Assembly (NCBI GenBank): GCA_013397795.1 | Contig: VZTJ01000255.1 | Location: forward strand, 1,198,503-1,262,502 | Reading direction: 5' to 3' | Origin: Orthonyx spaldingii | Lineage: Eukaryota > Chordata > Aves > Passeriformes > Orthonychidae | Length of the DNA: 64,000 nucleotides | Shown here: positions 12,341-25,520 of the stretch, one piece after another | How positions within the stretch are numbered: the first letter of the stretch is position 1 | Layout: every line of letters begins with the position of its first letter | Made by a program: the position numbers and the translations under genes | The notes under the pieces: model-generated | Told to the model about the DNA's origin: nothing | Seen by the model: only the letters and a program-made list of their open reading frames with translations | Database searches by the model: none

Positions 12341-13539
12341 GAATCTCAAACTGCTTACATTTCTAACTGTTAGCAAGGAGACAGGCCAGAATGGGTCCAA
12401 GTCCACCAAGCTTTCTGTTACCTGTTACCAAACTGCACAAATCATTGTTGGACCTCTGCCTATACTTGCCAAGTTCCCAGTATCCCCCTTCCTTACTTGA
12501 AATGGGCTGTGAAGGACAAAAGCATGTGTAGAAGTTTCAGAGATTCATGGAAGTAACACTCCCAAATCTGCCATCGATCTGTATGGAGGAGCAAGATGTT
12601 GCTCATTACCCTCTTTTCCTTCCTGCTTCCATACTCAATACAGGGTTAATGCCTGTGACCTTGCTTTCTTAACACATATAGGAATATACAAATTGAAAAT
12701 AAACACAAAAGCAACCTTTCAAAACAAAATTCTCATTCATGTTCCCTCAGGGATAGGTGAGAGAATACTGTCTCTGATGTCTAAGTCAAGTTACAGCAAT
12801 ATAGAACTGGAGATACAATATCTCCTTATTCTCCTGCTTTTACTGTTCCACTAGAGGTGAGTACAGATTCCATTCACTCTATGTTGTCTAGAGGAAAATT
12901 AAAATACAGAAAAATGGAGCAGAGTTACCAGAAAGACCCATTCTATTCCGACTGCACTGAGGAGGATCTGTATGATGCATTTCAAAAACCTTTCCTCAAA
13001 GACCTCACCATTTTATCCTGTACATTTCATGTGCCATGCAGGACTTTCTAAGAGAAGCAGCAACTAGGTTGGGATGTGCAACTCGGATTCCAGCTCATCC
13101 ATATTCTTGACTGCTGAGTTAACTTTTTAAAGATCTACAACCATTAGGAATAATTCAAAATATATTGGCATCTCCTATTTCTCGTACTTGGCCTGAGTTC
13201 ATTCTTCTCGTTTGGGAATGAATCTTTCAAGCTTTACTTTTCCATTTCACTGCTCTAGCGGCTTTCTACAACATTTGCAGAGCCAGGATGGTGGATATGT
13301 AGCTTCTGAATGAACTATAATTGCTTGTATCATCTTCAGAATATCAATCTTCAGGACTCTCCTATTTACTAGTTTATTCCTAAAATAAACTTTGCTTTTA
13401 AGCACCAGATGGCTTTTCCACAGCAAGATGGCTCAGGGTACTACCAATGTTTATTCCGTGCTCTCAGAGAAATTTCTGGTTGGATTCTGCTTAAAATAGG
13501 TGATGGATTCTATCAAATACATGTTTTTAACTTCCTCCT
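12341..13539. other. Unique non-coding DNA
   Basis: No repeat family or exon was recognised. A YY1-type CAAGATGGC occurs at 13424-13432, just downstream of the CTCF-like site. Confidence 0.65.
13403..13413 (+). promoter_or_regulatory. CTCF core motif match
   Basis: CACCAGATGGC fits all 11 positions of the CTCF core CASYAGRKGGC; the flanking positions outside the core fit poorly. A perfect YY1-type CAAGATGGC lies 11 bases further on. Occupancy cannot be judged from sequence. Confidence 0.3.
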
Positions 13540-14110
13540 GTTTAACACTTTACTGTAATACGGCATTTGCATACTACCAAACTTCTAAATGCCAGATACA
13601 GATAATACTTATTAAATAAAATGAAAGTATGCCCTTACCTATGAGTAAAATGAATGAAATACATGCTCGATTTAGAATAAATGAGAAAAAGTCATGTGTA
13701 ACCACTGTGCAAATTATTTTTTATAAGAGGAAAACAAAACACAATAAAAGCTAGTGAGCATTTACATTAGATTCTAGAAGTGTTTCTGAGGAAAAAACTA
13801 GTAGATTTTTAAAATACGTAATTTATGAGTAGACAAATAATTGCATTTTTAAGGGAGTTTTTAACGTGAATGATGAATGCTATAGGAAAGAGCAGCTGTT
13901 GGCCCCTTCTACTATGCAAACCAAAGAACCCTACAATCCACTTAAGCACAATTACAGCAGTAATTGTACGGGAAAAATAGGAAAGGGAGTTTTAAAAACA
14001 GTCCCAACCATGCCTGAGAAATTTGTGCAAAATACTTTTAAAGCCCTTAAAGAGTCTTTACATATACCTGTTTAAGAACTGGATGTTTCCATTTTAATTT
14101 CTGCACTATT
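13540..14110. promoter_or_regulatory. Candidate conserved non-coding element
   Basis: A compact AT-rich block lacking simple repeats, with octamer-like and homeodomain-like motifs and a perfect inverted repeat (13948-13967) around two homeodomain cores. A 69-codon frame starts with GTG near 13866 and shows no known domain. The call rests on texture only. Confidence 0.22.
13948..13967. repeat. 8-bp perfect inverted repeat with homeodomain cores
   Basis: ACAATTAC (13948-13955) and GTAATTGT (13960-13967) are exact reverse complements around the spacer AGCA. Each arm holds a TAATTG/CAATTA homeodomain core, so the two cores face each other about half a helical turn apart. Confidence 0.7.
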
Positions 14111-14335
14111 AACACATTTGCCAGCTAAGCTCTGATGCCAATATTATTGTTAAAATGGCAACATGCAGAGCTGTTGAAACTATTGCAAATAAATATTTAT
14201 CTGTCAAGCAGTATTCTGGGGTAAAGCATATTTCATTTAAGAAACACGTGGAAAAAATTCTTACTCATCCTACCAGCACTGAAATGCTAAGATACGGGAA
14301 TATTTTCTTATTTCTCAGAGTATGTATCTGCTTCT

Positions 14336-14361
14336 GGAATTACACCTAGGAATTACACCTA
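14336..14361. repeat. 13-bp tandem duplication
   Basis: GGAATTACACCTA occurs twice in direct succession (14336-14348 and 14349-14361) without mismatch, so a recent small duplication is likely. Confidence 0.85.
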
Positions 14362-17300
14362 GTCACAGAAAATATTAGACTTCTGTTAATCGTAGAACTT
14401 CCTAGGAATACTTTTTCCATTCTGATAACCAAAACAAACAGCAAAGTGAGAGAATAATAAATACCCAAAAAGTCCCAATAATGAAAGGTTACATCTTGAT
14501 GTCTAATGCAGGTCAGCACCACCTGTGTAAAGCAAAGTGTTAAAGCTGCCACAGAGCATCAGGTGTGGGTCTGAGCAGGACTAGCCCTCCTACCTGCTCT
14601 TATTTCTCCTGCTCTCATATTTATGGCCCTCCAGGTTATTTACTCTAGATAGGTGCCCTCTTAGTGCTGTGACAGGCAGAGGTGTAAATGGTAGCTCAAT
14701 CAGCTTTATATTAGAGCACTCGTAACAAAAGAAGCCAAACTACATTCTGTAGCCATGACCAGATTGTAGTGAAAGTGGGATTTACATAACCACCTCATGT
14801 TATGCATCCACTCTACTCAGTTTATGCTAGGTGACTTATATCCATGGGTCCTTCCTGTGGGGAAGTGAGAAAAGGAGATGCTACTAGGAGCTTTAAAAAC
14901 TTACAGCAAATGTCTGCATTAGCCCCTGTTTGTAGTCATTTGGGAGAAATGGGAGCCATAAAATAACTATAGAAATTACAAATAAAAATTTCCATTCAAA
15001 ATCTAAATCAGAAAAAACAAATGGAAGAGTTACAGCATTTCACTAATTTCAGCTGCTCCGTTTTTGTAAAATCATGCTAGCACAGAAGAAAACAGATATG
15101 AATTAATTTCTTCAGTATAAGCAATTCCTATTAATTTCTTTGGAAGCTGCATGAATCAAGGGTAATAGACCACCATTAAGATATATGAAACTGAAAAGCT
15201 GTTGACTTTCAGAAATTGGTTAAACTAGGCTAGCTGAAAGACAAGTTAATATATTTTTAATTAGATCTCCATTTGCTCAAGATAAAGATTGCAATCTCAG
15301 TGTGAAATGTATCTCAAAATATCGAGCCAAACATGTGGTCTGAGAAAAGCTATTTCTTAATGTGCTAAACATCTACACTTGGACTAAGGGGTCTGACTAA
15401 ATAAGAAATCCTTGCAAGACTGATTACCTAGATGGTATGATATATGTGCACTCTGTACCTATTTAGATCTATGTGATGTCTAGCACAAAAATAATATAAA
15501 CAGTAATAACTATAAATAGTCTAAAATTACCTAGCAAAGCAGAACTGCTTGCTATTGGTTAAGAGAGAAATCCTTTGACTGGAAAATAACTTTAAACATT
15601 AACTAAATTAACTACACCATTAAATTTTAGTTGTTGCTAATAAGCATTCCAAAGCATGTTATTCACACAAATGCAATTTGATATGTTGTGATTTTAAGCA
15701 AGTAGAAAATAAGGAACTATTGGCCCTAGTTCAGCAAAACTGTCAAAAGCCAGTGATGAGTCAAAGGCAACTCTTTCTCACTCTGAAGACTGAAACACCT
15801 CCTCTTTGAGACGTGTTAGGAACAGCAGGCTATCTGCAAAAGTCACATTGTCACGGTGAGAAGAAAAACTTGGTGATATGTGATATCCATATATTTTCAT
15901 CCCCTAAAGAGGCTAGAAAACCCATCTGATCTACCTACAATGCATCTGGAAACGAGATGACAGATCTCCAGTTCCTGTAAGACCATATCCCTGTCAAACA
16001 GGGTAAGCCAAGAGAAGGTGACCAGTTTCAGCGTGCGCAGACAAGCAAGTGTCGTCTCCCACAGTGACTCAGGAGTGACCTAGGGAAAAAAAAATCTTTT
16101 TATACCTTACCTCTTAGAAGAAGGTTCTGTGGACAGGTGGGGTGGACCAGAACCGAACTCCTCACCAGCTAGTTGGATTCCCAAAATTCAATGGCTGTGT
16201 GAGATTACACAACTGGCAAAATAAAACTGATGCAGATTCTTGAATTAGCTGGCTGTGAGGCAAGGAAGTAATGATTTATAGTGTTCATGCTTCTCATTTT
16301 AGCTTGGATTTTTCATGAATTTTAAAACTGTCATTGGCTTCATTTGGCATTTGCTCTTTTCTCACTACATACACTCTACCAGATACATAATTTAGAATTC
16401 CGCAACTACAATTTAAGTAGAAAAAAAAGAAAAAAGAAAGATTCATTTTCTTAAAGCTTTCTTAGAGCCTTAAAGCAAAGCTCTGTGTTTTTAAAAATCT
16501 AAATAAAGGAAAAAAGAAGCATTAAAAAAAAAAAGCATTAAAGAAAAGCGTACTAATCAAGCTAGACAAAGGACACAAAGGCTATATATTGCCCCCTTCA
16601 TTCTGTTTTAAATAGGTGCTACTGAAATATCTGTAACCAAAATTCTGAGAGGATGAAAGGCAAAACCAGTGAGTCTGCCTTTATTGTGTATGGATTTATC
16701 TCTAAAACTCTCATCTTATGCTTGAACCTTGGTACATTGAAGACAGATAAATCCTTCACTGTAATAACTCTTCTGCCTCCAAATATGATGCAGAAAACCA
16801 GAAATATGCTGGTACCAAAACTACAGTGAAGATCCCTGGAGCTAGGTGTTTTAGATAAGATCATCAGCCTTGAATTTATCTGACTTTCATAACAATACTT
16901 TGCAGTACATTTTCAGTTTCTGTTCTCCATTATGGCAGGGATATCAAGCCACAGGGAATGCTGTCAGTGGGGTTCAGGGGCAGAAAGTAGAAGATGGTCT
17001 AGTGGGTAGTGAAACAGCTAGAAGATTTGTGACTTGCCTACATGGCGAAGGAGTCTAAGAAATCCCTCTTGCACATGCTAGAAGAGATGCACACATGCCA
17101 GGCTTATTGGATTTAAAGGAGAAAAGGTTTTACTCCCTGAAGACTGGGGGCGAAAGACCGAAGTAGTTGAATTGTGTCTGTAGGTTACAAAGGAAGTATA
17201 TTTTATCAGAAGAATATATTTGAAAGTCTGACCTTTATGAGGAGAAATACAGGTCTGGCACTGACAATTTGTTACGAGTAGTAGCCGTCCTGATGTCATT

Positions 17301-18399
17301 ATTAGGTGGCACTTTGAAGCCCGCCTTGAAAGACTTGGTCCTTCACGCTGTCAGTTTTTTCTCCAGTAGTGTAGTTCAGCCTGGGATACACGTAAATATG
17401 CTTGCTCACATTTCTGAGTAACAGAACTCTCATTATTATCACTGACTTATAGCACCAGCTATGCCGAATTTGCATCTCTGAAGAATATTTGGGATACCAT
17501 GTGGTGAGCCTTGGGCAGAATGATCAAAAGCTGGAGGTATTTTTCACACAATTTCTACATCCTTGTGATGGATTTTTCTGGCATTTTCATGTGAGATTTG
17601 GAGACATTTTTCTGACTAGACGACAGGACCATGTATTTAAGGATTCTGCCCAAAAGTGACAGTTGGCAATCTAGTTGTAACAAACATCCCACTGGTTTGG
17701 GCAAGAAATTAGACACTTTTCCAGTAGTAACGCTAGTTTGAGAGAAATTGAGATAACCCAATGAGAAGGAATCAAGATGAAAATAGTAAAGATTGCTCTT
17801 TAGATGACCTTTTCTAAATAGTAGATAAGATTTCTCCCATTAAATTAACATATTTACATAAATACTAAGCTTTCAAACTGACAATAATCAGTTATCTTCC
17901 TCTGCAGCAGACAAACAAAGTTATTAAAAATACATCAGCTGTTTGGGGGAAATAGAAAGAATCAGCTTTCCCTTTCTACACCACTGGAGCCTCTTAATTG
18001 TCATGTGCTACACAAACAAGAAGTGTAGAACAGTCTGAGCATGGAATCCAGTGACCCCAGAAGGCGAGGTCTATATTAAGAAATTTGCAGTGCAGTTCTC
18101 CACCCATGCTGAATCTACTTATTTACTCTGACTAAATAGAAAACAATTTTTTAAAATGTTACTTTTTGCACTAAAACACACTTCCAAACATGTTGCAATG
18201 TTTTATGCTTGGTTCTGAGTAACATGATTAAACACCTAGCACAATAATTAGATTAGACTCACTTAACAGCCCCACTTAAATTCAAATTCATTCCTCTGTC
18301 CAGAAAGTACAAAATATGATGTATGCAAAATTTCCTGATTATTAATCCTTTTAGTATCTATATGGGAGAATAGTTACTCTGAGATCAAGATAAAAGACC
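14362..18399. other. Unique AT-rich non-coding DNA
   Basis: About 4 kb without a recognisable repeat family, RNA gene or exon. There are short A-rich tracts near 16420-16440 and 16523-16534. Open frames reach only about 80 codons and carry no motif. Confidence 0.7.
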
Positions 18400-18720
18400 A
18401 AAAAGCTGTTCACTTTTGCTGCCGCTATAAAAGTATCTTTTTGTCTGTAAAGCTTCAGACAGCCACTGGGGCCAAGCCAGGATTCCTGTAGTGAAACAAT
18501 CGACTTGGCATCATGTTGACACATATAAACAACAGTCTGTCAACAGGCCTCACATTAGTGACAGAACATTTTTGGCAAAACAGTAGCATCCTTCTGGGCA
18601 CTATGGCAATAACAGCCAGTAGCATCCATTCATGCCTTCACTCTACAGCACAATATTAATTAAAAGATTATAACAGTGACACTTATCCAAGAAGCTAAAA
18701 ACCCGCAGAAACATCCATGC
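18400..18720. promoter_or_regulatory. Candidate conserved non-coding element
   Basis: About 320 bases of complex sequence without simple repeats, with TATAAAAG near 18426, several CAGTAGCATCC-like words (18582 and 18617) and an ATATTAATTAAAA homeodomain-type stretch near 18652. Inference from texture only. Confidence 0.2.
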
Positions 18721-18978
18721 AGAAGAGGAGAATGTGTATTGAATGAGAACATGCCTCTAGCTGCTTTTTCATACAGTAATTTTGGACTTACACACTGTAT
18801 GTAACCTCTGTCAGTTCACAATTAGCAGATAAATGTAACTGCTCGCTTGCAAATGGCCTTATGAAGTGTATATACACATACACGTGCCATCAACTTATGT
18901 AAATCAACTTCTTTCCAGCCTGAACTAAAAAGCACAAAACAAATAGCATTGTTCATGAAAATAACCAGTGCTGTAGGC

Positions 18979-19006
18979 TTTTTTTTCTTTTTTTTTTTTT
19001 TGTTTT
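18979..19006. repeat. T-rich tract
   Basis: Twenty-eight bases with all but two T, including a run of 14 T. No retroposon body is recognised next to it. Confidence 0.85.
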
Positions 19007-21435
19007 AATGAAGGCCCAAATTAAAAGAGAATCAACAGTTTTGATGTTTTTCTATTTTGCATTTGTTACGTCTTCTCTAACACAAAAAATATATGTAAGG
19101 GAGTTTTTGTATGTGCTGAATATCTGTCAAGGAGTTAAAAAAAGGTGTAAAAAAATCTAGTTAATGTCTTTAACATAACTGCTCTGCTTTTTAACTTTTT
19201 AAAAGTCCTTTAAATATGTGTAATGCTTATTAATAATCCTGTAGAGTCAATGAATCAAAATTAGAGGTAATGTATAGAAGGGAACTTGGAAGGATGGAGA
19301 AACATCAATTACCTGCTGGAGGAAACTTAAGTAGTAAGAAAATATAACGTGCAAAGGAAGGTGGATGACATCCAAGGATCTCAGAAAAAGCATGACATCA
19401 GTTCTGGAAGCTGTATATACAAATTAGTAGAGTACTATGTCTGGACTAATTATTCTTACTGAGATACCCCACACCATATTGCAAAGGAATGCCCTGAACT
19501 CATGTGACAAGAGGTATAATGCACATGGCATTCACAGGCCCAGCACAGGAACCTAAAGAAACATAGCTGGGAAAAAAGGGAAGAGAGACCTTTAGAGGTC
19601 ATATAATTCCCTGACACAGTATCTTATGAATAAACCGTCTTAGACAGATATTTGTCATTGCCTAAGCATTCAGTAGTGCAAATCCTGTAACATTTTTGTA
19701 CATTTTAGTTCAGTTTCCCTGACAACTTTCTGAGTAATATCTCATCTCTTACCTTACTCCCATGGAACAGTAGTCTTGACTTTCTCATTAGTAAGTATCT
19801 GAAGGGCACACTAGCCTTCTTCAGGCTAAATCAAACCAGTTATTCTAACCTTATTGAATTCACAGCAATGGGTATGTGAATGTAAGAACACCTACTGGCA
19901 ACAGCAGCCAGAGAGTTGAAGTGTCTCTGACATGTCCCTCTCCCATTATAAGGCTGGATGGTAATCTGAGCTTTCCCATTGAGTTAAACACCTAAGTTCT
20001 CTTCTCAGGAAGCAGGAAAGAGTTAATTTTCTCGTTTAAAACTTACAGTTTGAGCATACACTTCAGAGTGTGTCCCAAATGTCAGACTACAGGTTAGCCA
20101 AGGCCTCTAAGGCAAGATAAGGAGAAAGCAAGCAAGAGTATAGGATGCTTCACACAGAAACACTCATTTAAAAAAACTTATCATCTGATTTTCAGTTTCG
20201 GTTTGGAGATTTCTTCCTGAATTGCATCATCTGATTTTTTTTTAAGCAAAATGGAGAATCTAAGAAAAAAGGCATTCTATTGGATGTCAGGTCCCTCACC
20301 ACCGAGCTTCATGTGCTCTCCCTGTCCCTGCACCTGGAGCTGCCTGGCAGCCCTGTTTCTAGAGAGGTGGAAGAGGGTGCAATAGCTGAACTGGTCTCAG
20401 CTGGGTACTTGAATGATCTTCTCAGATGACCATGTTGTTAGAGGGTTTCAAACTGTCTGGTCAGAGAAACTCAGGCTCAACCTCTTCCATTTTTAGGTGC
20501 AAATCTTCTAACTATGGGAAATATTATGTTGGTTATTTTTCTGAATCTGTGTCTTCCAGACTGAGAACTTAATTTTTAACAATACTATGAGGAACAAAGC
20601 CAAACACATCTCTGAGACTTTCAATTAAGAGTGATAAAATTAACTATTTTTGGCCAGATTCTTCCTCTCCTCCATGTGCACATTCTTAGTGAATTCATTA
20701 CATGCCTGCCAAGAGTGCACAATAAGATCTAAAATAACACTCCATTGAAGTGCTCTTTTGTCTATGGGAGACACAAGCTTCTACAGAAGTGCACAAAGAA
20801 CCTCACCAAAGCACCTGGGACAGTTCAAATGACAGGTTAGATTCCTGTTATTAGCCAGCATGCTAAAAAGACACTTCCATGTGCTGAAATCAAAGCTAAG
20901 GAAAAAGTTATTAATTAATGAGGGATTGTAAGACTCAACTATGTAGCCCCTTTTAGCTATCTTTGTAGAGTTTAAACCAAAGAACGAATATTTAGGCAAA
21001 AATAGAAAAAACATTTACGTACAAGAAATCATTATATCCTTAGCAAATTTTAACAGTTAGGATGATACTAATTGAGATCTACATTTTTTTGTCCTGCAGG
21101 AAATCGCAGCATTTCTGGAATTCTGATTTCAAACTGAGGTTTTGAAATTCCAATATTTTGATCTTACAATATGAAAAGCAAATATGTATTTTGCTTTTTC
21201 TTGGATCAAAAAAATTATTTTTTTGCATTGTTACATTAGAATAATTCATTTTGATGGATCTAACCAGTCTACAAAGCTTTGCTTCAAGTAAATTCACAGT
21301 TGAATAGATTTTTCTTATTGATTGCCTGTATCTTATAGTTATTACAGAGTCTCTGATTTTCCATACTAGGTACCCAGACTACACATCGCTTCAACAATTT
21401 TAAGTTACATAGCGTTCCTAAACTTGCTTAGGGCC
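19007..21435. other. Unique AT-rich non-coding DNA
   Basis: Nothing beyond chance open frames and short A/T runs was recognised. Confidence 0.7.
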
Positions 21436-21451
21436 AAAAAAAAAAAAAAAA
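21436..21451. repeat. Poly-A run at gap edge
   Basis: Sixteen A lead directly into the N gap, and A-rich sequence resumes after it. The gap may have been caused by a homopolymer longer than the reads could resolve. Confidence 0.9.
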
Positions 21452-21500
21452 NNNNNNNNNNNNNNNNNNNNNNNNNNNNNNNNNNNNNNNNNNNNNNNNN
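21452..21500. other. Assembly gap (49 N)
   Basis: Forty-nine N between two A-rich edges. The content is unknown; the open frame through it on the minus strand is an artefact. Confidence 0.99.
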
Positions 21501-24227
21501 AAAAGAAGAAGGTATTTTCTCTGAAAGTGATGAGTGATGTAATCAGCTGGAGATCTTTACTCATCAAAGGAACAGTGGTCTGGCCTACTATCATATCACA
21601 GTGAAATAATATGGAAAACAGCATTTGAGTGCTATTTAACAGATTGGAACTTCACGTTTAGGGTCTGACCTTTAAACTAAAATGAGAAACCATGATTTTT
21701 CAATTAGAAATTGAAGTTCATCCAGGAAAACATGCCACAAGATAAAACCAAAACAAAAAACCACATGACAGTGTAGAAATTTCATTTCCATGGCAAAGAA
21801 ATGGTCAGTCAGATGTGTGTCATAGGTTAATGTTGGAGTCTTGCAATAGTTCATTCTTCCACTATCCAGGGGGAAGGGAAAGGATGGGAAAGGAAGAACT
21901 AATTAGCAAAATATACTAAGATTTTTTCAAGATACATATCTTAAAAAAAGATACCTAGACCTCTCTCAAATTCAGCTGCCTGGCTTTCACAGGTAATGCT
22001 CTCAAGGTCTGCAAAGGTATTCTCAAAATAAAATAAAATAAAAAAAATTAGTAGCTAAAGTTTAGGCAGGTATTTTCTGGGCTTGCAACTTTTACAGATA
22101 AGAATGCTGTTTATATTTTTTTCCTTTTTTTTTATCCAATTCCCTCTTAAAACCAAAAGAATACAAACATGCTTTCTTGTTATAGGGTTTCAAGTTTACT
22201 CTCCTGCTTCTGGGTCTCAAAGGAAAACGTCACAAGAAAGGAATTAAAATGACTCTTCAGGGGCTCAGAAAACATGAAATAAAAAGGCTTCAAATGATGA
22301 AATGTGTAGAGTGATTTGTGGTGGTTTGTGAAAGTTTTATTGAACGTTAACTAGCAGAGTGATACTGTAGCATTCAGTCTTCCATTCACCCCCTCCCAGA
22401 CTTTTCTCTCCCCTGTTGTTCAAATATCATATGCTTTTTACATTTCATCTGAGTTTCTTCTGACATTGGACAGAAGTGAGAAGGCTGAGAGAAAAACTTC
22501 TTAAACTATCATTTTTCTCTTGTCTCACTGTCCTTATGTTATAGATGGATGGTTCTTATCCATGGTAAGTTAGATAGAAATACAGCTCTGAGTCCTGGAT
22601 CTTGAAATTACTTGATGCAGGGCACTGTTGGGAATGCCCAGTTGTCCTTTGTCTTTAGCTATTTAGATACTCAATACTCATAGATTTTACTTGGGACTGT
22701 ACAGGCCTACATCCAAAACAAAATTAGCCAGTGAGAATAATGTGAATGTGGTTACTTTTTTTTTAATATACTAAATGATAATATAAAACCAATGCTAATT
22801 TAATGAACAATCCCAAGTTCTCTTGCTTAGCATTCCTAAAAAAGAATTGTAGATACAGCTCAGTTGACTAACAAACACTTGTTTACAACATAGCCCGAGA
22901 AAAGCTACAGCTGGTATTCCAGTTAGAACAATTTATTTATCAGGACTCAAATTTTCAAACACAAATGTTCAGAGTTTCAGAGACAAATTTTCATAGCAGC
23001 AGGCATAACAACATAGTACATATATAACTTTGGGACATATTATGCATATGATCCAGCATATTTCTTGTTTGTTCTGTGATATCCAAAAGGACACCACCTA
23101 CAGCTCTCAAAAATTAGTTGCAAATGTCTTAAAAAGCTGTTAGCTAGTACCTTTCATCCAAAACAAGCGACCTTCCAACTTTTGTGTACAGCTCTAAGAA
23201 ACTTCTGGCAGCTCTTTTGTGTAACCTTTAGTTTTAGACTTTAGTGGGTGTATGTAAAATCTAAAATACAAAGAAGAAAGCTTGTCATATTCCATGTCCT
23301 GACAAACAAACAATAATATATTAGCATAATTTAAACACACATGCATAACAGCTTAGGAAAACATTTCTAAAGATTTTAGTGGAAACTTCTGTCTAAAAAA
23401 AAAACTAGTGTGGTTTATTCCCAAAGCACAATTAAAGACAAGTGTCCTGGACATAAGCTGTATCACTGTCCTTATGTTTGTGACACTCTGATCATCATTA
23501 AAATAGTCAGTAAGTAAGCCCAATGTGTACTAATTCATTAAAATCAGCCTTACTTATCAGTGTCTTAGCCTGTCTTGACCTCTGTAAAATTTCTCGTGTG
23601 CACCGCTTGAGGTTTTTAAAAATGAGTTTCAAATATGTCCTAAGAAGTACTTACTACAACATATATTATCTAAAATGAGTGACCCCTGCATGGCTTTGAT
23701 AGAAACTTGAATCAGGGAAGATACCTAGCAAAGTCACATAGCCCATGATTTCCAAAATCCTCTCTCATTTTAGATACCTATAAATGGAATATATTTTGTC
23801 CTGTGGTGATGACTCTGAAAATATGCTCAGGTACTGTTCACTAAGTTTCATCATTTAAATGTATCTATTGGGCAAATTTTAAATATAAAATTTAAAAATG
23901 AATAACCACTTTAAAATTTCTTTTTCTGCCAATTTTTTCATGTCCATTGCACAACAAAATGCTAAATTATGTCAGAGAGTGAAATTTGTCTGAAACCAAG
24001 GGCATTTCATGGAACACACAAAAACTGGAGTCCTCAACCAGGTGGGGAAAGTACTTCCATTGCTTTTAAGGGAAACAGAAAAATGCCACTCCCCTCTTAT
24101 TCCAGTTGTTTAAAAAAGAACAGTGAACAGAAGTTTTTTGTTTCAAAGATTTCATAAGATGCAATATTTTTTGTTAATTTGGAAGTGCTGCCGTATCTCC
24201 AGGTAGTTGCATTTCAGAAGTGTGTGA
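21501..24227. other. Unique AT-rich non-coding DNA
   Basis: No exon or interspersed repeat was recognised. Short purine-rich patches (about 21868-21898) and T runs occur. Confidence 0.7.
22025..22048. repeat. (AAAAT)n short simple repeat
   Basis: Roughly three AAAAT units followed by an A run. Confidence 0.75.
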
Positions 24228-24260
24228 CTCTCTCAGTGTGTGCTAGGGTTGCTGAGAGAG
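24228..24260. repeat. 9-bp perfect inverted repeat
   Basis: CTCTCTCAG (24228-24236) pairs exactly with CTGAGAGAG (24252-24260) across a 15-base loop. The stem does not extend outwards, which is too short for a miRNA precursor. It lies at the start of a GC-richer patch that runs to about 24370. Confidence 0.7.
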
Positions 24261-25249
24261 CAGAGGAGCAAGTGCAGGGAGTTCAGTCAGTTGTAACCTG
24301 GGCAATGTGACTGCTCTGCCACTCTGGAGCTCTGGCACGACCCCTGCATGCCCTACCAAGCACCACACTGGCATTTACAAGTGGAAAAAAAATAGTTGTG
24401 TTTTCAGTCATAAAACTAGCAGCCACAAACTTTTCCATTTTGTGGTATGTTTTGCTCTGTTTTTTAAAACCTGGAAAACAAAATGTTTGTTAAGAAATTA
24501 ACATAGTATTCACAGCAGATACAATAAAAAAAAATCTGTCCGAAAATATTTTTTTAAATAAAAATCAATAAGGCAGCTCTGAATGGGTATCATGCTCACA
24601 TATTTGTAAAAACCAACATTTTAGAATGGCTTCTATTTCTGGAGGAAATTTTAGATGTCATAGATATAGATTCAGTAAGGGTTTTTTAACTCAAAATATA
24701 TTATATTTTCCAATAGCAGTGTCAGTTGTAGATTTTAATGAAATAAAGTCCTTATAAGATTAAATTAATTTATATTTATTATCAGTGGAAGTATTCTATT
24801 AAGGCTCCACAGGAAATACAGAATTCTTTATGGTTCTCTACTCTACTGTCCATGACTTTGCTCAATGTCCTTTTCAATTTTCATATAAACTTTATACTGA
24901 AAGATTTCAAAAAGTTTGATTCTATTTGAAAAACTAGAGAGTGTCCAAAAATCTCTTTATTTTGAAGAAACTCTAGGGAAAAGTGGAATTGTTTGCTTTT
25001 AATGTTCATAAGACACACAGAGTATGCTAAATGCATAAACACAATACACGCCATTAAATGTTAGCTGTTACTTCATCAATAGTTTCTTCTAAATGAGGAT
25101 AGGAAGGGACACAAACAGTTGCTTAGGCTAAGGTTTTCAGAAACACCCAAGGCATCTAGGCACAAATTCCCATTTAAATTCAGCAGAAGTTGGGATTCTG
25201 ACTCCCCTGAGCTCTATTAAAAATCTCCCCTCCCCCTTGATTCACAAAT
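24261..25249. other. Unique non-coding DNA
   Basis: A GC-richer patch to about 24370, then AT-rich sequence. No gene or repeat family was recognised. Confidence 0.65.
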
Positions 25250-25520
25250 GTGTTTGCTCCATTAGTTTGATTTTGATTAATTAACAGTGCTTTTAGGCTT
25301 TCCATGCATGAATTTATCAAATGCAACCAAACTGAAACACATCAGTTATTTCCTCTTTTAAACATAAAGGAACTCAGCGTTATTTCAAAGTGTTATTAAA
25401 TGACGGCTTAATAGCTCCTAATGCATCATGGCCCAGTTTTCACAAGTTGATTATGAAATGTCCACGCAGTGTAGAAAATCAAACGGCAGCCCTTACAATC
25501 ACAGCTCATGTTAATTGAAT
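25250..25520. promoter_or_regulatory. Candidate conserved non-coding element with Hox/Pbx-type motif
   Basis: About 270 bases free of simple repeats and dense in homeodomain-type words. TGATTAAT at 25274-25281 fits the Pbx-Hox consensus TGATNNAT, overlapping the palindrome TTAATTAA at 25277-25284. CCATTAG, ATGCATGAATTTAT, CTAATGCATC and TGATTATGAAAT motifs also occur. The composition resembles developmental enhancers in vertebrate gene deserts. No alignment was possible, so this is inference. Confidence 0.3.

Noticed and set aside
21418..21624. Minus-strand frame through the N gap
   Set aside because: Its centre is undefined sequence and a poly-A run.
24228..24260. Hairpin considered as a miRNA precursor
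   Set aside because: The stem has only 9 pairs and does not extend; miRNA precursors need a much longer paired stem.
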